Below, piece by piece: positions 45,717 through 54,834 of a stretch of DNA of 64,000 bases (the stretch's first letter is position 1; each line of letters starts with the position of its first letter). Under the pieces are notes generated by a model. That model did not search any database. It was not told the DNA's origin and saw nothing but the letters and a program-made list of their open reading frames with translations. The position numbers were made by a program, and so were the translations under genes. This stretch comes from Cohaesibacter haloalkalitolerans (GTDB lineage: Bacteria > Pseudomonadota > Alphaproteobacteria > Rhizobiales > Cohaesibacteraceae), in the NCBI RefSeq assembly GCF_003574655.1, contig NZ_QNUM01000003.1, forward strand, positions 372,001-436,000, read 5' to 3'.

Positions 45717-45838
45717 GAACTTGGCGGAAAGGCCTTGCTCTTGCCCCTTTCTTGGCCCTATAGAAGGGCCTAAACGCAATTTTGCCGAGGTCTGACAGAG
45801 CTCAGCCCCTGCTCGGCCAAACACGGGATGACTTAACG

Positions 45839-46396
45839 ATGCCCATCACGCTCCTTGACGGGATTTTTATTATCGTCTTGCTGATCTCAGCTTTTTTGGC
45901 CATGATCCGCGGCTTCGTGCGGGAAGTCCTGTCTATTGCCGCGTGGCTCGCAGCCGCTTTTGCAACACTCCGCTTCACGAATGATCTTCTGCCCTACGTC
46001 AAAACCTATCTGCCCGAGCCGATCGTTGCCCAAGCGGCGACCGCTCTGGGCATTTTTCTGGTGACGCTGGTCGTGGTGTCCTTCATCACCATCAAGATTT
46101 CCGACTTCGTGCTCGACAGCTCCATCGGTGCGCTTGACCGCACGCTGGGCTTTGTCTTTGGCGCCATTCGCGGTGCCGTGCTAATGGCCGTTGCCATGGT
46201 CTTCTTCAACTGGTTCGTTCCGAGCGACAAGCAGCCGGACTGGATTGCTCAGGCCAAGGCCAAGCCGCTGCTCAACACGGTTGGTGATCGTCTTGTCAAT
46301 CTGCTGCCGGATGACCCGGAGGTGCGGATCAAGGAGACCCTTCAGCTCAATCGGGACAACACGACCGAAGAGCCGGAAGAAGCGCCACAGGAATAA
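45839..46396 (+). CDS. cvpA: CvpA family membrane protein
   Basis: A 185-aa protein with four membrane helices (IIVLLISAFLAMIRGFVREV first) and a polar C-terminal tail. CvpA is needed for colicin V production in E. coli and is linked to envelope stress and purine genes by position only. The ATG at 45839 was chosen because the upstream part is not family-like and GGGATGA is in reach. It stands between radA and purF; a hairpin at 46501 lies in the gap before purF. Confidence 0.88.
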   Translation: MPITLLDGIFIIVLLISAFLAMIRGFVREVLSIAAWLAAAFATLRFTNDLLPYVKTYLPEPIVAQAATALGIFLVTLVVVSFITIKISDFVLDSSIGALDRTLGFVFGAIRGAVLMAVAMVFFNWFVPSDKQPDWIAQAKAKPLLNTVGDRLVNLLPDDPEVRIKETLQLNRDNTTEEPEEAPQE

Positions 46397-46727
46397 CCAT
46401 CATGCAGTCACGCCGTTCTGTCATGGATAAAAGACACCGGAATGACCAAAGCATAGATGACTGAAACCACCTGCTGTGATAGACATTGCAGCAACAAGAT
46501 TGGCGGGACCCTCCCGCCATTCTGCATTCTGGAGCCATTGCATCACTTTTGAGCTCACTTGGGTGCGAGATGCTCTAGACATCAGAACAACAAGAATATC
46601 GGGCCTTCCCCTCTCGAAAGTCCGCATGCATTTCGCCTTGATTGGCTCATGCGCTGCCCCAGGCGGTGATGGTATCAAACAAAGACCTGAAGCGCCCCCG
46701 CGTTTCACTTGAAAGGATCTCACGCAC
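46397..46727. other. Intergenic region, cvpA / purF (331 bp)
   Basis: No gene is supported; the open frames here are poor in composition. A GC-rich hairpin with 7-bp arms (46501-46507 with 46513-46519) lacks a T run and may be a weak terminator for cvpA. The purF promoter is presumably in the right half, but no good -35/-10 pair was found. Confidence 0.5.
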
Positions 46728-48287
46728 ATGTCGGAAAAGGGATTTTCTCCTCAGTCTCACTCCCTCTCCTCCATTGACCAGACCAATCCGGCATCAGGCG
46801 AACTATCCGCCAGCCAGCCAGCCGGATCTATCGATTGTTCCTTTGATGACTGGAAGTGCGAAGGAGACACCCTGCATGAAGAATGCGGCGTCTTCGGCAT
46901 CCATAATTTCGCAGATGCATCCGCTCTGGCAGCTCTTGGTCTTCATGCCCTGCAGCATCGTGGTCAGGAAGCCGCGGGCATCGCCACCTATGACGGCAAG
47001 CACTTTCATCTGGAGCGCAAGTTCGGCCTCGTCGGCGACAACTTCTCCGACGCTGCAACCATGGCAAAACTGCCAGGCAGCAACGCAATCGGCCACAACC
47101 GCTATTCGACAGCCGGTGGCGCGGCCCTGCGCAACGTTCAGCCGCTGTTTGCCGAACTGGAAGGCGGCGGCATAGCCATCGCCCACAATGGCCAGTTCAC
47201 CAACGCCATGACCCTGCGCAAGTCGCTGATCAAGCGCGGTGCCATCTTCCAGTCCACGTCGGACTCCGAAGTTGTGTTGCAGCTGATCGCCAAGAGCCGC
47301 GAATCCAACATCATCGACCGCTTCATCGATGGCATCCGCCAGATGGAAGGCGGCTATGCCCTCGTTGCCCTCACCCGCAAGAAACTGATCGGCGCCCGCG
47401 ACCCGCTCGGCATTCGCCCGCTGGTTCTTGGCGACCTCAACGGCTCGCCGGTGCTTGCTTCCGAAACCTGTGCGCTGGACATGATCGGTGCCGATTTCGT
47501 TCGCGAGATCAAGAATGGCGAAGTGGTCGTCTGCACCGACGACGGCGTAGAGAGCTACCATCCCTTCCCGGACCAGCCCGCCCGCCTCGATATTTTCGAA
47601 TATATCTACTTCTCCCGTCCCGATTCCTTCATTGCCGGTCGTTCCGTATATGAAGTCCGCAAGGCGATGGGCCGCGAACTGGCCAAGGAACATCCCCTCA
47701 AGGTCGACGTCGTGGTTCCGGTGCCCGATTCCGGCGTGCCTGCCGCTCTCGGCTACGCGCAGGAAGCCGACATCCCGTTTGAACTCGGCATCGTGCGCAA
47801 CCACTATGTCGGCCGAACCTTCATCGAGCCGACCCAGCAGATCCGCGCCCTTGGCGTGCGCCTGAAACATTCGGCCAACCGCTCTCAGGTCCAGGGCAAG
47901 CGCATTGTGCTGGTCGACGACAGCCTCGTGCGCGGCACCACCTCCTCCAAGATCGTGCAGATGATGCGCGATGCTGGGGCAACCGAGGTGCATATGCTGC
48001 TGGCCAGCCCACCGATCACCCATTCCGACTATTATGGCATCGACACGCCGGACCGCGAAAAGCTGTTGGCAGCCCAGTATGATCTGGAAGGCATGCGCAA
48101 ATATATCGGCGCCGACTCCCTCGGCTTCATCTCGATCGATGGCATCTATCGCGCCTGTGGCTATGAAGGCCGCAACAACAAGAACCCGCAGTTCACCGAC
48201 CACTGCTTCACCGGTGACTACCCGACACGCCTGAAGGATCTGGAAGCCTCTGAAAACCACAGGGCACTGGGTCTGCTGGTCGACTAG
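46728..48287 (+). CDS. purF: Amidophosphoribosyltransferase
   Basis: A 519-aa PurF, the committed step of purine synthesis: PRPP plus glutamine to phosphoribosylamine. It is the type with a propeptide; the catalytic N-terminal cysteine is Cys53 in LHEECGVFGIHN, so about 52 residues must be removed. The Ntn glutaminase domain follows (LQHRGQEAAGIATYD) and the PRTase domain carries the PRPP loop RIVLVDDSLVRGTTSSKIV. The propeptide is longer than in B. subtilis. GAAAGGA lies before the ATG. The SDR gene follows after 14 bp. Confidence 0.96.
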   Translation: MSEKGFSPQSHSLSSIDQTNPASGELSASQPAGSIDCSFDDWKCEGDTLHEECGVFGIHNFADASALAALGLHALQHRGQEAAGIATYDGKHFHLERKFGLVGDNFSDAATMAKLPGSNAIGHNRYSTAGGAALRNVQPLFAELEGGGIAIAHNGQFTNAMTLRKSLIKRGAIFQSTSDSEVVLQLIAKSRESNIIDRFIDGIRQMEGGYALVALTRKKLIGARDPLGIRPLVLGDLNGSPVLASETCALDMIGADFVREIKNGEVVVCTDDGVESYHPFPDQPARLDIFEYIYFSRPDSFIAGRSVYEVRKAMGRELAKEHPLKVDVVVPVPDSGVPAALGYAQEADIPFELGIVRNHYVGRTFIEPTQQIRALGVRLKHSANRSQVQGKRIVLVDDSLVRGTTSSKIVQMMRDAGATEVHMLLASPPITHSDYYGIDTPDREKLLAAQYDLEGMRKYIGADSLGFISIDGIYRACGYEGRNNKNPQFTDHCFTGDYPTRLKDLEASENHRALGLLVD

Positions 48288-48301
48288 GGAGAAGAACATC
48301 G

Positions 48302-49054
48302 ATGACTGAACAGCGTCTCAAGGATCGCATTGCCGTTGTCACGGGAGCCTCCCGCGGCATCGGCTGGCACGCCTCTCTTGCCCTGGCACGGGAAGGCGCG
48401 CACATCATCGCCGTTGCCAAGACGGTTGGTGCTCTGGAAGAGCTCGACGACGAGATCAAGGCCATCGGTGGGTCTGCCACTCTGGTCCCGCTCGATCTGA
48501 TGGACTATGAAGGCATCGACCGGCTCGGCGGCGCGATCTATGAACGCTGGGGCAAGCTCGATATCCTGCTCGGCAACGCCGGGCTTCTGGGTGCGGTGAC
48601 GCCGATCACCCATCTTGATCCGGTCAAGGACTGGGAAAAGGTAATGGGCGTCAATCTGACGGCCAACTGGCGCCTCATCCGCTCGCTCGACCCGCTGCTG
48701 CGTCAGTCCGATGCCGGTCGGGCGCTTTTCATGACGTCTGGATCGCCGCACAAGTGCAAACCCTACTGGGGGATCTATTCGATCACCAAGGCGGGATTGG
48801 AAGCGATGATCCGCACCTATGCCGGCGAAATTGAACAGACCAAGGTGCGGGTGAATTGTTTCAATCCGGGCCCGACCAGAACCGGCATGCGCGCCAAGGC
48901 CGTGCCTGGTGAGGATCCCAATATTCTGCCACATCCAAGCGAGTTGGCACCCCATATCGTCAACTGTCTTGTGCCGGACTGTCAGGAGCATGGCCGCATG
49001 TATGATTTCCGCACGGCCAGTTGGAAAACCTACGGCACACCGGTCTACGACTAG
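48302..49054 (+). CDS. SDR family oxidoreductase
   Basis: A 250-aa classical short-chain dehydrogenase. Cofactor loop TGASRGIG (about residues 16-23), NAGLLGAVTPI, and the catalytic Ser, Tyr and Lys in MTSGSPHKCKPYWGIYSITK, a spacing that fits the classical type. The gene is commonly found just after purF in Rhizobiales, though its substrate is unknown. GGAGAAGAAC precedes the ATG. A strong bidirectional terminator follows. Confidence 0.93.
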   Translation: MTEQRLKDRIAVVTGASRGIGWHASLALAREGAHIIAVAKTVGALEELDDEIKAIGGSATLVPLDLMDYEGIDRLGGAIYERWGKLDILLGNAGLLGAVTPITHLDPVKDWEKVMGVNLTANWRLIRSLDPLLRQSDAGRALFMTSGSPHKCKPYWGIYSITKAGLEAMIRTYAGEIEQTKVRVNCFNPGPTRTGMRAKAVPGEDPNILPHPSELAPHIVNCLVPDCQEHGRMYDFRTASWKTYGTPVYD

Positions 49055-49148
49055 AGCCGCGGCAGGCGGAATTGGACTCTGCACTCAAGGGCTTGGCCCG
49101 AAAAGAGGATTCATTTTCGCAACCGAAACAAACCCGAATCAATTTACA

Positions 49149-49187
49149 AAAAACCATCGACAACATGCTGTATTGTCGATGGTTTTT
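49149..49187. terminator. Bidirectional terminator, SDR gene / ABC exporter
   Basis: A perfect 15-bp stem (49149-49163 with 49173-49187) with a 9-nt loop. The T tract is good on the plus strand (TTTTTATTTT) and on the minus strand. Confidence 0.92.
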
Positions 49188-49216
49188 ATTTTCTGTTCCA
49201 TAATCAGAACACAAAA

Positions 49217-51145
49217 CTATTCAGCAGGCTGAAGCTCCGGGGCATGGCTTGGCAGATAGCCCTTGTTGTCCCCCTCCACAGCCTTGCGCAACCGCTCCTC
49301 GGCCTCGCTTGCTTCGCGCTGACGATCCCACATGGAGGCATAAAGACCACCCTGAGCCAACAGATCTGCGTGGCGTCCCCGCTCCTTGATCCGGCCTGCT
49401 TCCAGCACGATGATTTCGTCTGCTCCAATGACCGTTGACAGGCGATGGGCGATGACCACCGTCGTCCGGTTCTGGGAAACCTCGTCCAGCGCCGCCTGAA
49501 TTTCCTGCTCCGTGTGGCTGTCCAGTGCCGAGGTCGCTTCGTCAAGCACCAGAATCGGTGGTGCCTTGAGAATGGTCCGGGCAATGGCCACACGCTGCTT
49601 CTCGCCACCGGAGAGCTTCAGCCCGCGTTCGCCCACTTCGGTATCAAACCCGTCAGGCAGACTGTTCACAAAGGTCGAGATCTGGGCCATTCGGGCGGCG
49701 GCCTCTATTTCCTCACGGTTCGCCGAAGGGCGGCCATAGCCGATGTTATATAGCAGCGTGTCGTTGAACAGCACCGTATCCTGCGGCACCATGCCGATGC
49801 TTTTGCGCAGGCTCAGCTGTTGCACATCGCGGATGTCCTGATCGTCGATGAAAATCCCGCCGCCGGTGACATCATAGAAGCGGAACAGCAGGCGCGAAAT
49901 CGTCGACTTGCCCGCACCGGATGGCCCGACAATGGCAACCGTCTTGCCAGCTGGCACCTCAAAACTGATGCCTTTCAGGATCGGGCGGGCTTCATCATAA
50001 TGGAACTGCACGTCCTCGAAGCGCACCGAGCCCCCCGAAACCGCGAGTTGCTGGGCGGCAGGTTTGTCGAGCACTTCCGGCGGCTGCCCCATCAGATCGA
50101 ACATTGCTTCCAGATCCACCAGCCCCTGCTTGATCTCGCGATGCATGGAACCGAAGAAGTTGAGCGGGATCGACAGTTGCATAAGCAGCGCATTGATGAG
50201 CACGAAGTCACCCACCGTCTGGGTGCCTTGCATGACCCCATAGGCCGACAGGGCCATACAGACAGCCATGCCGATGGAAAAAATCACTGTTTGGCCGAAG
50301 TTGAGCCATGCAAGCGAAACCCACGTGCTGATCGCCGCCTTCTGATAGACCGCCATCGAGCTGTCATAGCGCACCGTTTCCATGGCCTCGTTGCCGAAAT
50401 ATTTGACGGTCTCATAATTGAGCAGACTGTCGACGGCCTTGGAGTTCGCGTCATTGTCCGACTGGTTCATGCGACGACGGATATCGATGCGCCAGGAGGT
50501 CACCTTGATCGTGAAGGTCATATAAAGACCGATCATGGCCACCACCACGATGACATAGACAAAGTTGAACTGGAAGGCGATGACGATCGCCATGAAGAGG
50601 CACTGCAACAAGGTCGGAACCGCATGCAGAATCGTGTGGCGCACCACACCCTCGATGGCGTGCGTGCCGCGCTCGATAACGCGCGAAAGCCCACCGGTGT
50701 GGCGCTGCAAATGGAAGCGCAGAGACAACTGATGCAGATGTTCAAATGTCTTGAAGGACAGGTTCCGCACCGCATGCTGGCCCACGCGCGCAAACAGAGC
50801 ATCACGCAGCTGGTCAAAGCCAACGTTCATGATCCGCGCCAGCCCATAGGAGGCCACCAGCAGAATCGGAATGCTCAGCCAGCCGACCACGCCAACGCCA
50901 TCCGGCGCATTGCTGTCCGTCAGGGCATCCGTCGCCCATTTGAAGAAATAGGGTGTCAGAACATTGATGATCTTGCCAAGCGCCAGCGCAGCAATGGCCA
51001 GAGCCACCCGCATTTTCAGATCCCGTCGATTGGCTGGCCAGATATATGGCCACAGTTTGCGCAAGGTTGAGAAGGCGGATGCTTCCGCGTCAATGTCCTT
51101 AGCACTTTCATTTCCCGGTCTGGAAATGGAAGGTGTTTTTCTCAT
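49217..51145 (-). CDS. Atm1-type ABC exporter (permease and ATPase fused)
   Basis: A 642-aa half-transporter. The membrane domain (about residues 25-330, six helices) contains the HTILHAVPTLLQC and RRRMNQSDNDANSKAVDSLLNYETVKYFGN sub-pattern, where the last half (DSLLNYETVKYFGN) is typical of Atm1/HMT1 exporters; the ATPase domain has Walker A GPSGAGKST, signature LSGGEKQRVAIART and Walker B ILVLDEATSALD. Bacterial Atm1 proteins export glutathione complexes of heavy metals. The ArsR-family gene upstream (84 bp) supports metal or thiol stress control. Start at 51145 is chosen for the typical N-terminus. Confidence 0.92.
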   Translation of the reverse strand: MRKTPSISRPGNESAKDIDAEASAFSTLRKLWPYIWPANRRDLKMRVALAIAALALGKIINVLTPYFFKWATDALTDSNAPDGVGVVGWLSIPILLVASYGLARIMNVGFDQLRDALFARVGQHAVRNLSFKTFEHLHQLSLRFHLQRHTGGLSRVIERGTHAIEGVVRHTILHAVPTLLQCLFMAIVIAFQFNFVYVIVVVAMIGLYMTFTIKVTSWRIDIRRRMNQSDNDANSKAVDSLLNYETVKYFGNEAMETVRYDSSMAVYQKAAISTWVSLAWLNFGQTVIFSIGMAVCMALSAYGVMQGTQTVGDFVLINALLMQLSIPLNFFGSMHREIKQGLVDLEAMFDLMGQPPEVLDKPAAQQLAVSGGSVRFEDVQFHYDEARPILKGISFEVPAGKTVAIVGPSGAGKSTISRLLFRFYDVTGGGIFIDDQDIRDVQQLSLRKSIGMVPQDTVLFNDTLLYNIGYGRPSANREEIEAAARMAQISTFVNSLPDGFDTEVGERGLKLSGGEKQRVAIARTILKAPPILVLDEATSALDSHTEQEIQAALDEVSQNRTTVVIAHRLSTVIGADEIIVLEAGRIKERGRHADLLAQGGLYASMWDRQREASEAEERLRKAVEGDNKGYLPSHAPELQPAE

Positions 51146-51228
51146 AGAAATATGGTCCTGCAATTGTCGGCCGGAGGCCGTGGGAAGGATGCACACTAAT
51201 CCGCGGCATACCCCAGTCTGAATTGTGG

Positions 51229-51609
51229 TCAGCCCTCAGCAAAGAACGCCGCACTTTGCGAGAGAAACCAGGAAACCTTGTCCGAGTTGACCCGGTAGTG
51301 AGACTGCTGCCCCGCCGTCTCCCACTCAATGAAGCCGCACTCGCGCAACACCTTGAGATGCTGAGAGACGGTCGACTGGGCAAGAGGCAGAGACGAGCAG
51401 ATATCGCCGCAGCAATGCTGGTGAGACCCAAGCTTGGAAAGGATCATCAGACGGGCAGGATGGGCAAGAGCCTTGAAGGCGCGGGCAAGCTCGATATGCG
51501 GCCCCATCTCGCTGGTGATGTCGGCACCGCAGCAAAAGCCATCGGCCTTTTCCTCAGGCCGGGCATCACCACAACACCCCTGCCCGCTGCCATGCGTCTC
51601 ATCGACCAT
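51229..51609 (-). CDS. ArsR family metalloregulator, Cys-rich
   Basis: A 126-aa winged-helix repressor. The ArsR fold runs from HIELARAFKALAHPARLMIL (about residues 38-57) to the recognition helix AQSTVSQHLKVLRECGF. It has three Cys clusters: Cys12-13 and Cys26-27 in a flexible N-terminal arm, and Cys66-67 with Cys71 (HCCGDIC) at the alpha-3 position where ArsR/CadC bind thiophilic metals. The start at 51609 has GGGAG 6 nt upstream. Two inverted repeats lie at its promoter. It precedes an Atm1-type exporter on the same strand. Confidence 0.88.
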   Translation of the reverse strand: MVDETHGSGQGCCGDARPEEKADGFCCGADITSEMGPHIELARAFKALAHPARLMILSKLGSHQHCCGDICSSLPLAQSTVSQHLKVLRECGFIEWETAGQQSHYRVNSDKVSWFLSQSAAFFAEG

Positions 51610-51659
51610 TGTCATCTCCCATCTCGTCATCACCGGTCCAATAGCAGGCGACAGAGCTC

Positions 51660-51675
51660 ATCGGCATTTGCCGAT
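51660..51675. promoter_or_regulatory. Operator candidate on the arsR transcription start
   Basis: ATCGGC-ATTT-GCCGAT, a perfect 16-bp inverted repeat. It begins at the last base of the -10 box and covers the expected start of transcription. Confidence 0.55.
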
Positions 51676-51703
51676 CAATAGACCATCCCTCCCGCAATGG
51701 CAA
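51675..51703 (-). promoter_or_regulatory. Promoter of the arsR-ABC operon
   Basis: On the minus strand TTGCCA and TATTGA are separated by 17 bp. A second inverted repeat, CATCGT-N6-ACGATG (51709-51726), lies immediately upstream of the -35. Confidence 0.5.
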
Positions 51704-51708
51704 GGCTC

Positions 51709-51726
51709 CATCGTAATTTAACGATG
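51709..51726. promoter_or_regulatory. Second inverted repeat upstream of the arsR promoter
   Basis: CATCGT (51709-51714) and ACGATG (51721-51726) with a 6-bp AT-only spacer, five bases from the -35 box. Confidence 0.45.
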
Positions 51727-51786
51727 AAAGTATCCCACCGGAGCCGAATACCGCCGGAACTTGCGCGCGCCCACACCCCACCAAAC

Positions 51787-51819
51787 AGAAAATGGCTCGA
51801 AGCACCAGCTCCGAGCCAT
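51787..51819 (-). terminator. Terminator of the LysM protein gene
   Basis: An 8-bp stem (51792-51799 with 51812-51819) and 12-nt loop, followed on the minus strand by TTTTC. Confidence 0.75.
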
Positions 51820-51857
51820 CATCAGAACTTTGGGAAATCAGTCCCGAAAGGAACCAA

Positions 51858-53330
51858 TCAGCCAGCCGCCGGGGTCGGTGCAGGTGCCTCGACCGGGGCT
51901 GTTTTCTGATCAGGCTCCTCGACGGCATCAAAATTGTTGTCCCAGCCATCCTGCCCGTGAGGCAGCTCAAACACCTGACCGGGATAGATCCAGTGCGGAT
52001 CGCGGATCTGATCGGAGTTGGTGTCATAGATGGTGGAATAGCGGATCCCCGCACCATAGACACGGCGGGCGATCGTCCAGAGATTGTCGCCGCGCCGGAT
52101 GATCACCTTTTTGGTTTCAACCGAGCCGGATTCAGCAGATGCGCTAACCCCGTGCTGATATTTGTCACCCAGAGAGCCCTGCGCCGTAACGTTGAGGATC
52201 AGACCCGGCTGCTTGGAGAAAGACACCTCCGCGCGGGTCAGAACCTGACCGTTGGCACCGTTCAGCATATCCACGCGCGCGACGTGGCTTCCGTCTTTTA
52301 GATCAACCTTGTTGTCAAACAGGAAGCGTCCGGTCTCGCCGCTCTTGCTGTTGGCGACCTCGCCGTTGTCGATATAGAGCCGCAGGATGGAACCCGCAGG
52401 CTCAGCCGCCCCGGCAACGAACAGCGTATCGCCTTCAATTTCAACAGCCTCAATCGCGACGGTCTGACCAGCCACGGCGGCCACAGACGGCGCCGCGTCA
52501 ACCGCAGGGGCCGCAGGCGCTGTCGTCGCCGGAGCGGCTGGAGCAGCTTCAGGAGTGTCTGTCGAAACGCTTGCCTGCTGACTTTCAGCCGACGGAGTGG
52601 CGGGCTCCTGAGTTGCTGCCGGTTTCTCAGCAGAGACAGCTGGCGCAGCAGCTTCAGGAGTGGTCACGCTGGCAACCTCGGTCTGCCCGGCAGCAGGAGC
52701 CGGAGCCTCAGAAGCGCTCTTTTCAGGAGCCGCACTCTCATTGGATTTGGCAACACTGGCCAGAACCTTGGAGGCCTGCCCCGGTGCCGTCTCGACCACC
52801 AGAAGATCACCGGAGCCATCCTCGGAGCGGGAAACTGTCACGGAGCTGGCAGAGGCCACAGCCTCGTCGCCATCCTTGGCCTTCGCAGACAGGGAAAGAT
52901 CTGAGACGCCTGCCCCGAGCGGATCGCTCAGCACCATAACCCACTCGCCATTGACATCGGCAACAGCCTTGGAGAGAGTCGCCTCACCATTTTTCAGCTC
53001 GACAGTCCAGCCCGGCTGGGCACGTCCGGCAACAAGCGTGTTGCCGTTCGGCTCAACCCGAACGATATCAAAGGTCGGCGCGGCATCGTCTGCGGGCGCA
53101 GCTGCCTCGGCCTCGGTCTTTGTTGCTTCTGTGGTGGCAGGCTTGTCGGCAGCGGGCTCTTCAGCCTTCTGCCCTGAAGGAGCAACTAGGGATGTCACAG
53201 GCGCAAGCCCTTTCTTGATACCGTCAGACGCTCCGCCGAGACCGATCCGGTCACCGAAAACGCCAATACCGACAACAACGGCAACAATAACACCGCAAAC
53301 AATTGCGACAAATGGAGCAGCAGATTTCAT
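51858..53330 (-). CDS. LysM domain protein with Ala/Pro-rich linker
   Basis: A 490-aa envelope protein. One N-terminal hydrophobic segment (FVAIVCGVIVAVVVGIGVFG) anchors or exports it. Two Ig-like modules of the kind seen with LysM proteins in Rhizobiales are at about 90-170 (RVEPNGNTLVAGRAQPGW) and 300-385; between them lies a long Ala/Pro/Glu-rich linker. A single LysM is at the C-terminus (VIIRRGDNLWTIARRVYGAG), so it should bind peptidoglycan. A proline- and alanine-rich tail follows. It is transcribed alone, towards arsR. Confidence 0.88.
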   Translation of the reverse strand: MKSAAPFVAIVCGVIVAVVVGIGVFGDRIGLGGASDGIKKGLAPVTSLVAPSGQKAEEPAADKPATTEATKTEAEAAAPADDAAPTFDIVRVEPNGNTLVAGRAQPGWTVELKNGEATLSKAVADVNGEWVMVLSDPLGAGVSDLSLSAKAKDGDEAVASASSVTVSRSEDGSGDLLVVETAPGQASKVLASVAKSNESAAPEKSASEAPAPAAGQTEVASVTTPEAAAPAVSAEKPAATQEPATPSAESQQASVSTDTPEAAPAAPATTAPAAPAVDAAPSVAAVAGQTVAIEAVEIEGDTLFVAGAAEPAGSILRLYIDNGEVANSKSGETGRFLFDNKVDLKDGSHVARVDMLNGANGQVLTRAEVSFSKQPGLILNVTAQGSLGDKYQHGVSASAESGSVETKKVIIRRGDNLWTIARRVYGAGIRYSTIYDTNSDQIRDPHWIYPGQVFELPHGQDGWDNNFDAVEEPDQKTAPVEAPAPTPAAG

Positions 53331-53602
53331 CCTATAATCACACTTCAGTTGTGCCGATCAGCGGCAGCGCCACATCAAAACCCGGATCAAACACCACCTT
53401 GCGCCACAGGCAACAGCGCTGCCAATGGCGGAAAGACCGGTTTGTGCTTCAGACACCTTGATGCACCTAAAACCGCTGAAAATCTACAGATTCTCAAACA
53501 TCCAAGGCAAGTCCTAACCTTTTTTTAACACCCGGACAAGGCTGAGCAAAAAATAGCAGCAATCTGCTTGACCCAACCTTGCACGAATGCCACACAGCAA
53601 CC

Positions 53603-54214
53603 ATGGCAACTTTACAAAAAATCTGCGTCTATTGCGGCTCGGGCTGCGGCAACAATCCCGTCTTCGCACAAGAGGCGCGCCTGCTTGGTCAGGAAATGGC
53701 AAAGGCAAACATCGGTCTGGTCTATGGAGGCGGTTCAGTCGGCCTCATGGGCATCCTTGCAAAGAGTGTACTGGAGAATGGCGGCCATGTCACCGGCATC
53801 ATTCCCGGCTTTCTCAAGGACAAGGAAGTCATGCTAGCTGATGTACAAGACTTGCTTGTCACCGGTGACATGCACGAAAGAAAACGCAAGATGTTTGATG
53901 CCGCGCAGGCGTTTGTTGCGCTACCCGGAGGCATCGGAACCTTGGAGGAGCTGGTAGAAATGCTCACCTGGGCTCAATTGGGCCAGCACAAGAAGCCGGT
54001 TCTATTGGCCAATATTGAAGGATTCTGGGATCCTTTGGCCAAACTGCTTGATCACATGCGCAAAGAAAGCTTCATCCGGCAGGACATGGCCGTTTCCTAC
54101 CTGTCCGCCCACCACGCAAGAGACATCGTGCCCATGCTCCACGAAGCGGTTGCCAGCCTTCCCGATGCAGACATCGCCAGCACCACCCTGCAGGACAGTC
54201 TCTCAACCCTTTAG
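53603..54214 (+). CDS. TIGR00730/LOG family Rossmann-fold protein
   Basis: A 203-aa LOG/lysine-decarboxylase-like protein. The key PGGxGTxxE motif is seen in VALPGGIGTLEELVEMLTWA (about residues 110-129), with ICVYCGSGCGNNP at the N-terminus and VYGGGSVGLMG before the middle. Many members are nucleotide 5'-monophosphate phosphoribohydrolases that release adenine-type bases and, in plant-associated bacteria, cytokinins. The start at 53603 lacks a clear ribosome site but fits the family length; an ATG at 53579 is in frame. Confidence 0.9.
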   Translation: MATLQKICVYCGSGCGNNPVFAQEARLLGQEMAKANIGLVYGGGSVGLMGILAKSVLENGGHVTGIIPGFLKDKEVMLADVQDLLVTGDMHERKRKMFDAAQAFVALPGGIGTLEELVEMLTWAQLGQHKKPVLLANIEGFWDPLAKLLDHMRKESFIRQDMAVSYLSAHHARDIVPMLHEAVASLPDADIASTTLQDSLSTL

Positions 54215-54350
54215 GTCCCGGCCAGAAGGGTAGCGACCGCCCCCCGATTCTATCCACATGCCGTGTTGCGATTGCAGCAACGATACCATAGGATCCGCGC
54301 GCAAATCTCGACCACCCCAACATGGCAGCCTTGACTGCCCGGACGGCACC

Positions 54351-54815
54351 ATGAATCAACCTGCAACCCTTGGCGCTCTGGCCGCCCTCATCGTTGGCGT
54401 GGTCGTTTCCTTTCAGGCGATCCTCTCAGCCCGCATTTCTCTGGCCGACAACGCAGCGGCCACCGGACTGGTGATGTATGTTGCCGGTGGTGCGATCGCC
54501 GTAACGCTGCTGGTACTATTCACCAACACCGGAACCCTCGCCATCGCCCCGCTCGGCTGGCTGCGCATCGTGCAGATGCTGTTGGGCGGCATGGCGGGCA
54601 TCATCATCGTCGTCGGTTCGGCCTTCGCCTTTGCCAAGGTCAACCCGGCCGCTGCAGTGGTGCTCATCATCTTCGGGCAAATGGCGATCGCCCTCATCGC
54701 CGACTATCTTGGCTGGACGGGACAGGCACCAACCCCCATCGACTGGCGCCGGATTGCCGGTCTTGCCCTGTTTGCTGCCGCAATCTGGTTGTTGCTCACA
54801 CCGTCAAAAGACTAG
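54351..54815 (+). CDS. DMT family (DUF606/YdcZ-type) membrane protein
   Basis: A 154-aa protein with five hydrophobic segments, starting MNQPATLGALAALIVGVVVS. It matches the DUF606/YdcZ half-size group of drug/metabolite transporters, which usually occur as paired small subunits; no partner lies next to it. The upstream in-frame part (from 54258) is unlike the family and is left out. It converges with rarD, with only 19 bp between the stop codons. Confidence 0.85.
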   Translation: MNQPATLGALAALIVGVVVSFQAILSARISLADNAAATGLVMYVAGGAIAVTLLVLFTNTGTLAIAPLGWLRIVQMLLGGMAGIIIVVGSAFAFAKVNPAAAVVLIIFGQMAIALIADYLGWTGQAPTPIDWRRIAGLALFAAAIWLLLTPSKD

Positions 54816-54834
54816 GCGATCAGGGACTAGACGC

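Noticed and set aside
46501-46519. GC-rich hairpin after cvpA as an intrinsic terminator
   Set aside because: No T tract on either strand; noted only in the intergenic description.
46803-48299. A 498-codon open frame on the minus strand
   Set aside because: Antisense shadow of purF.
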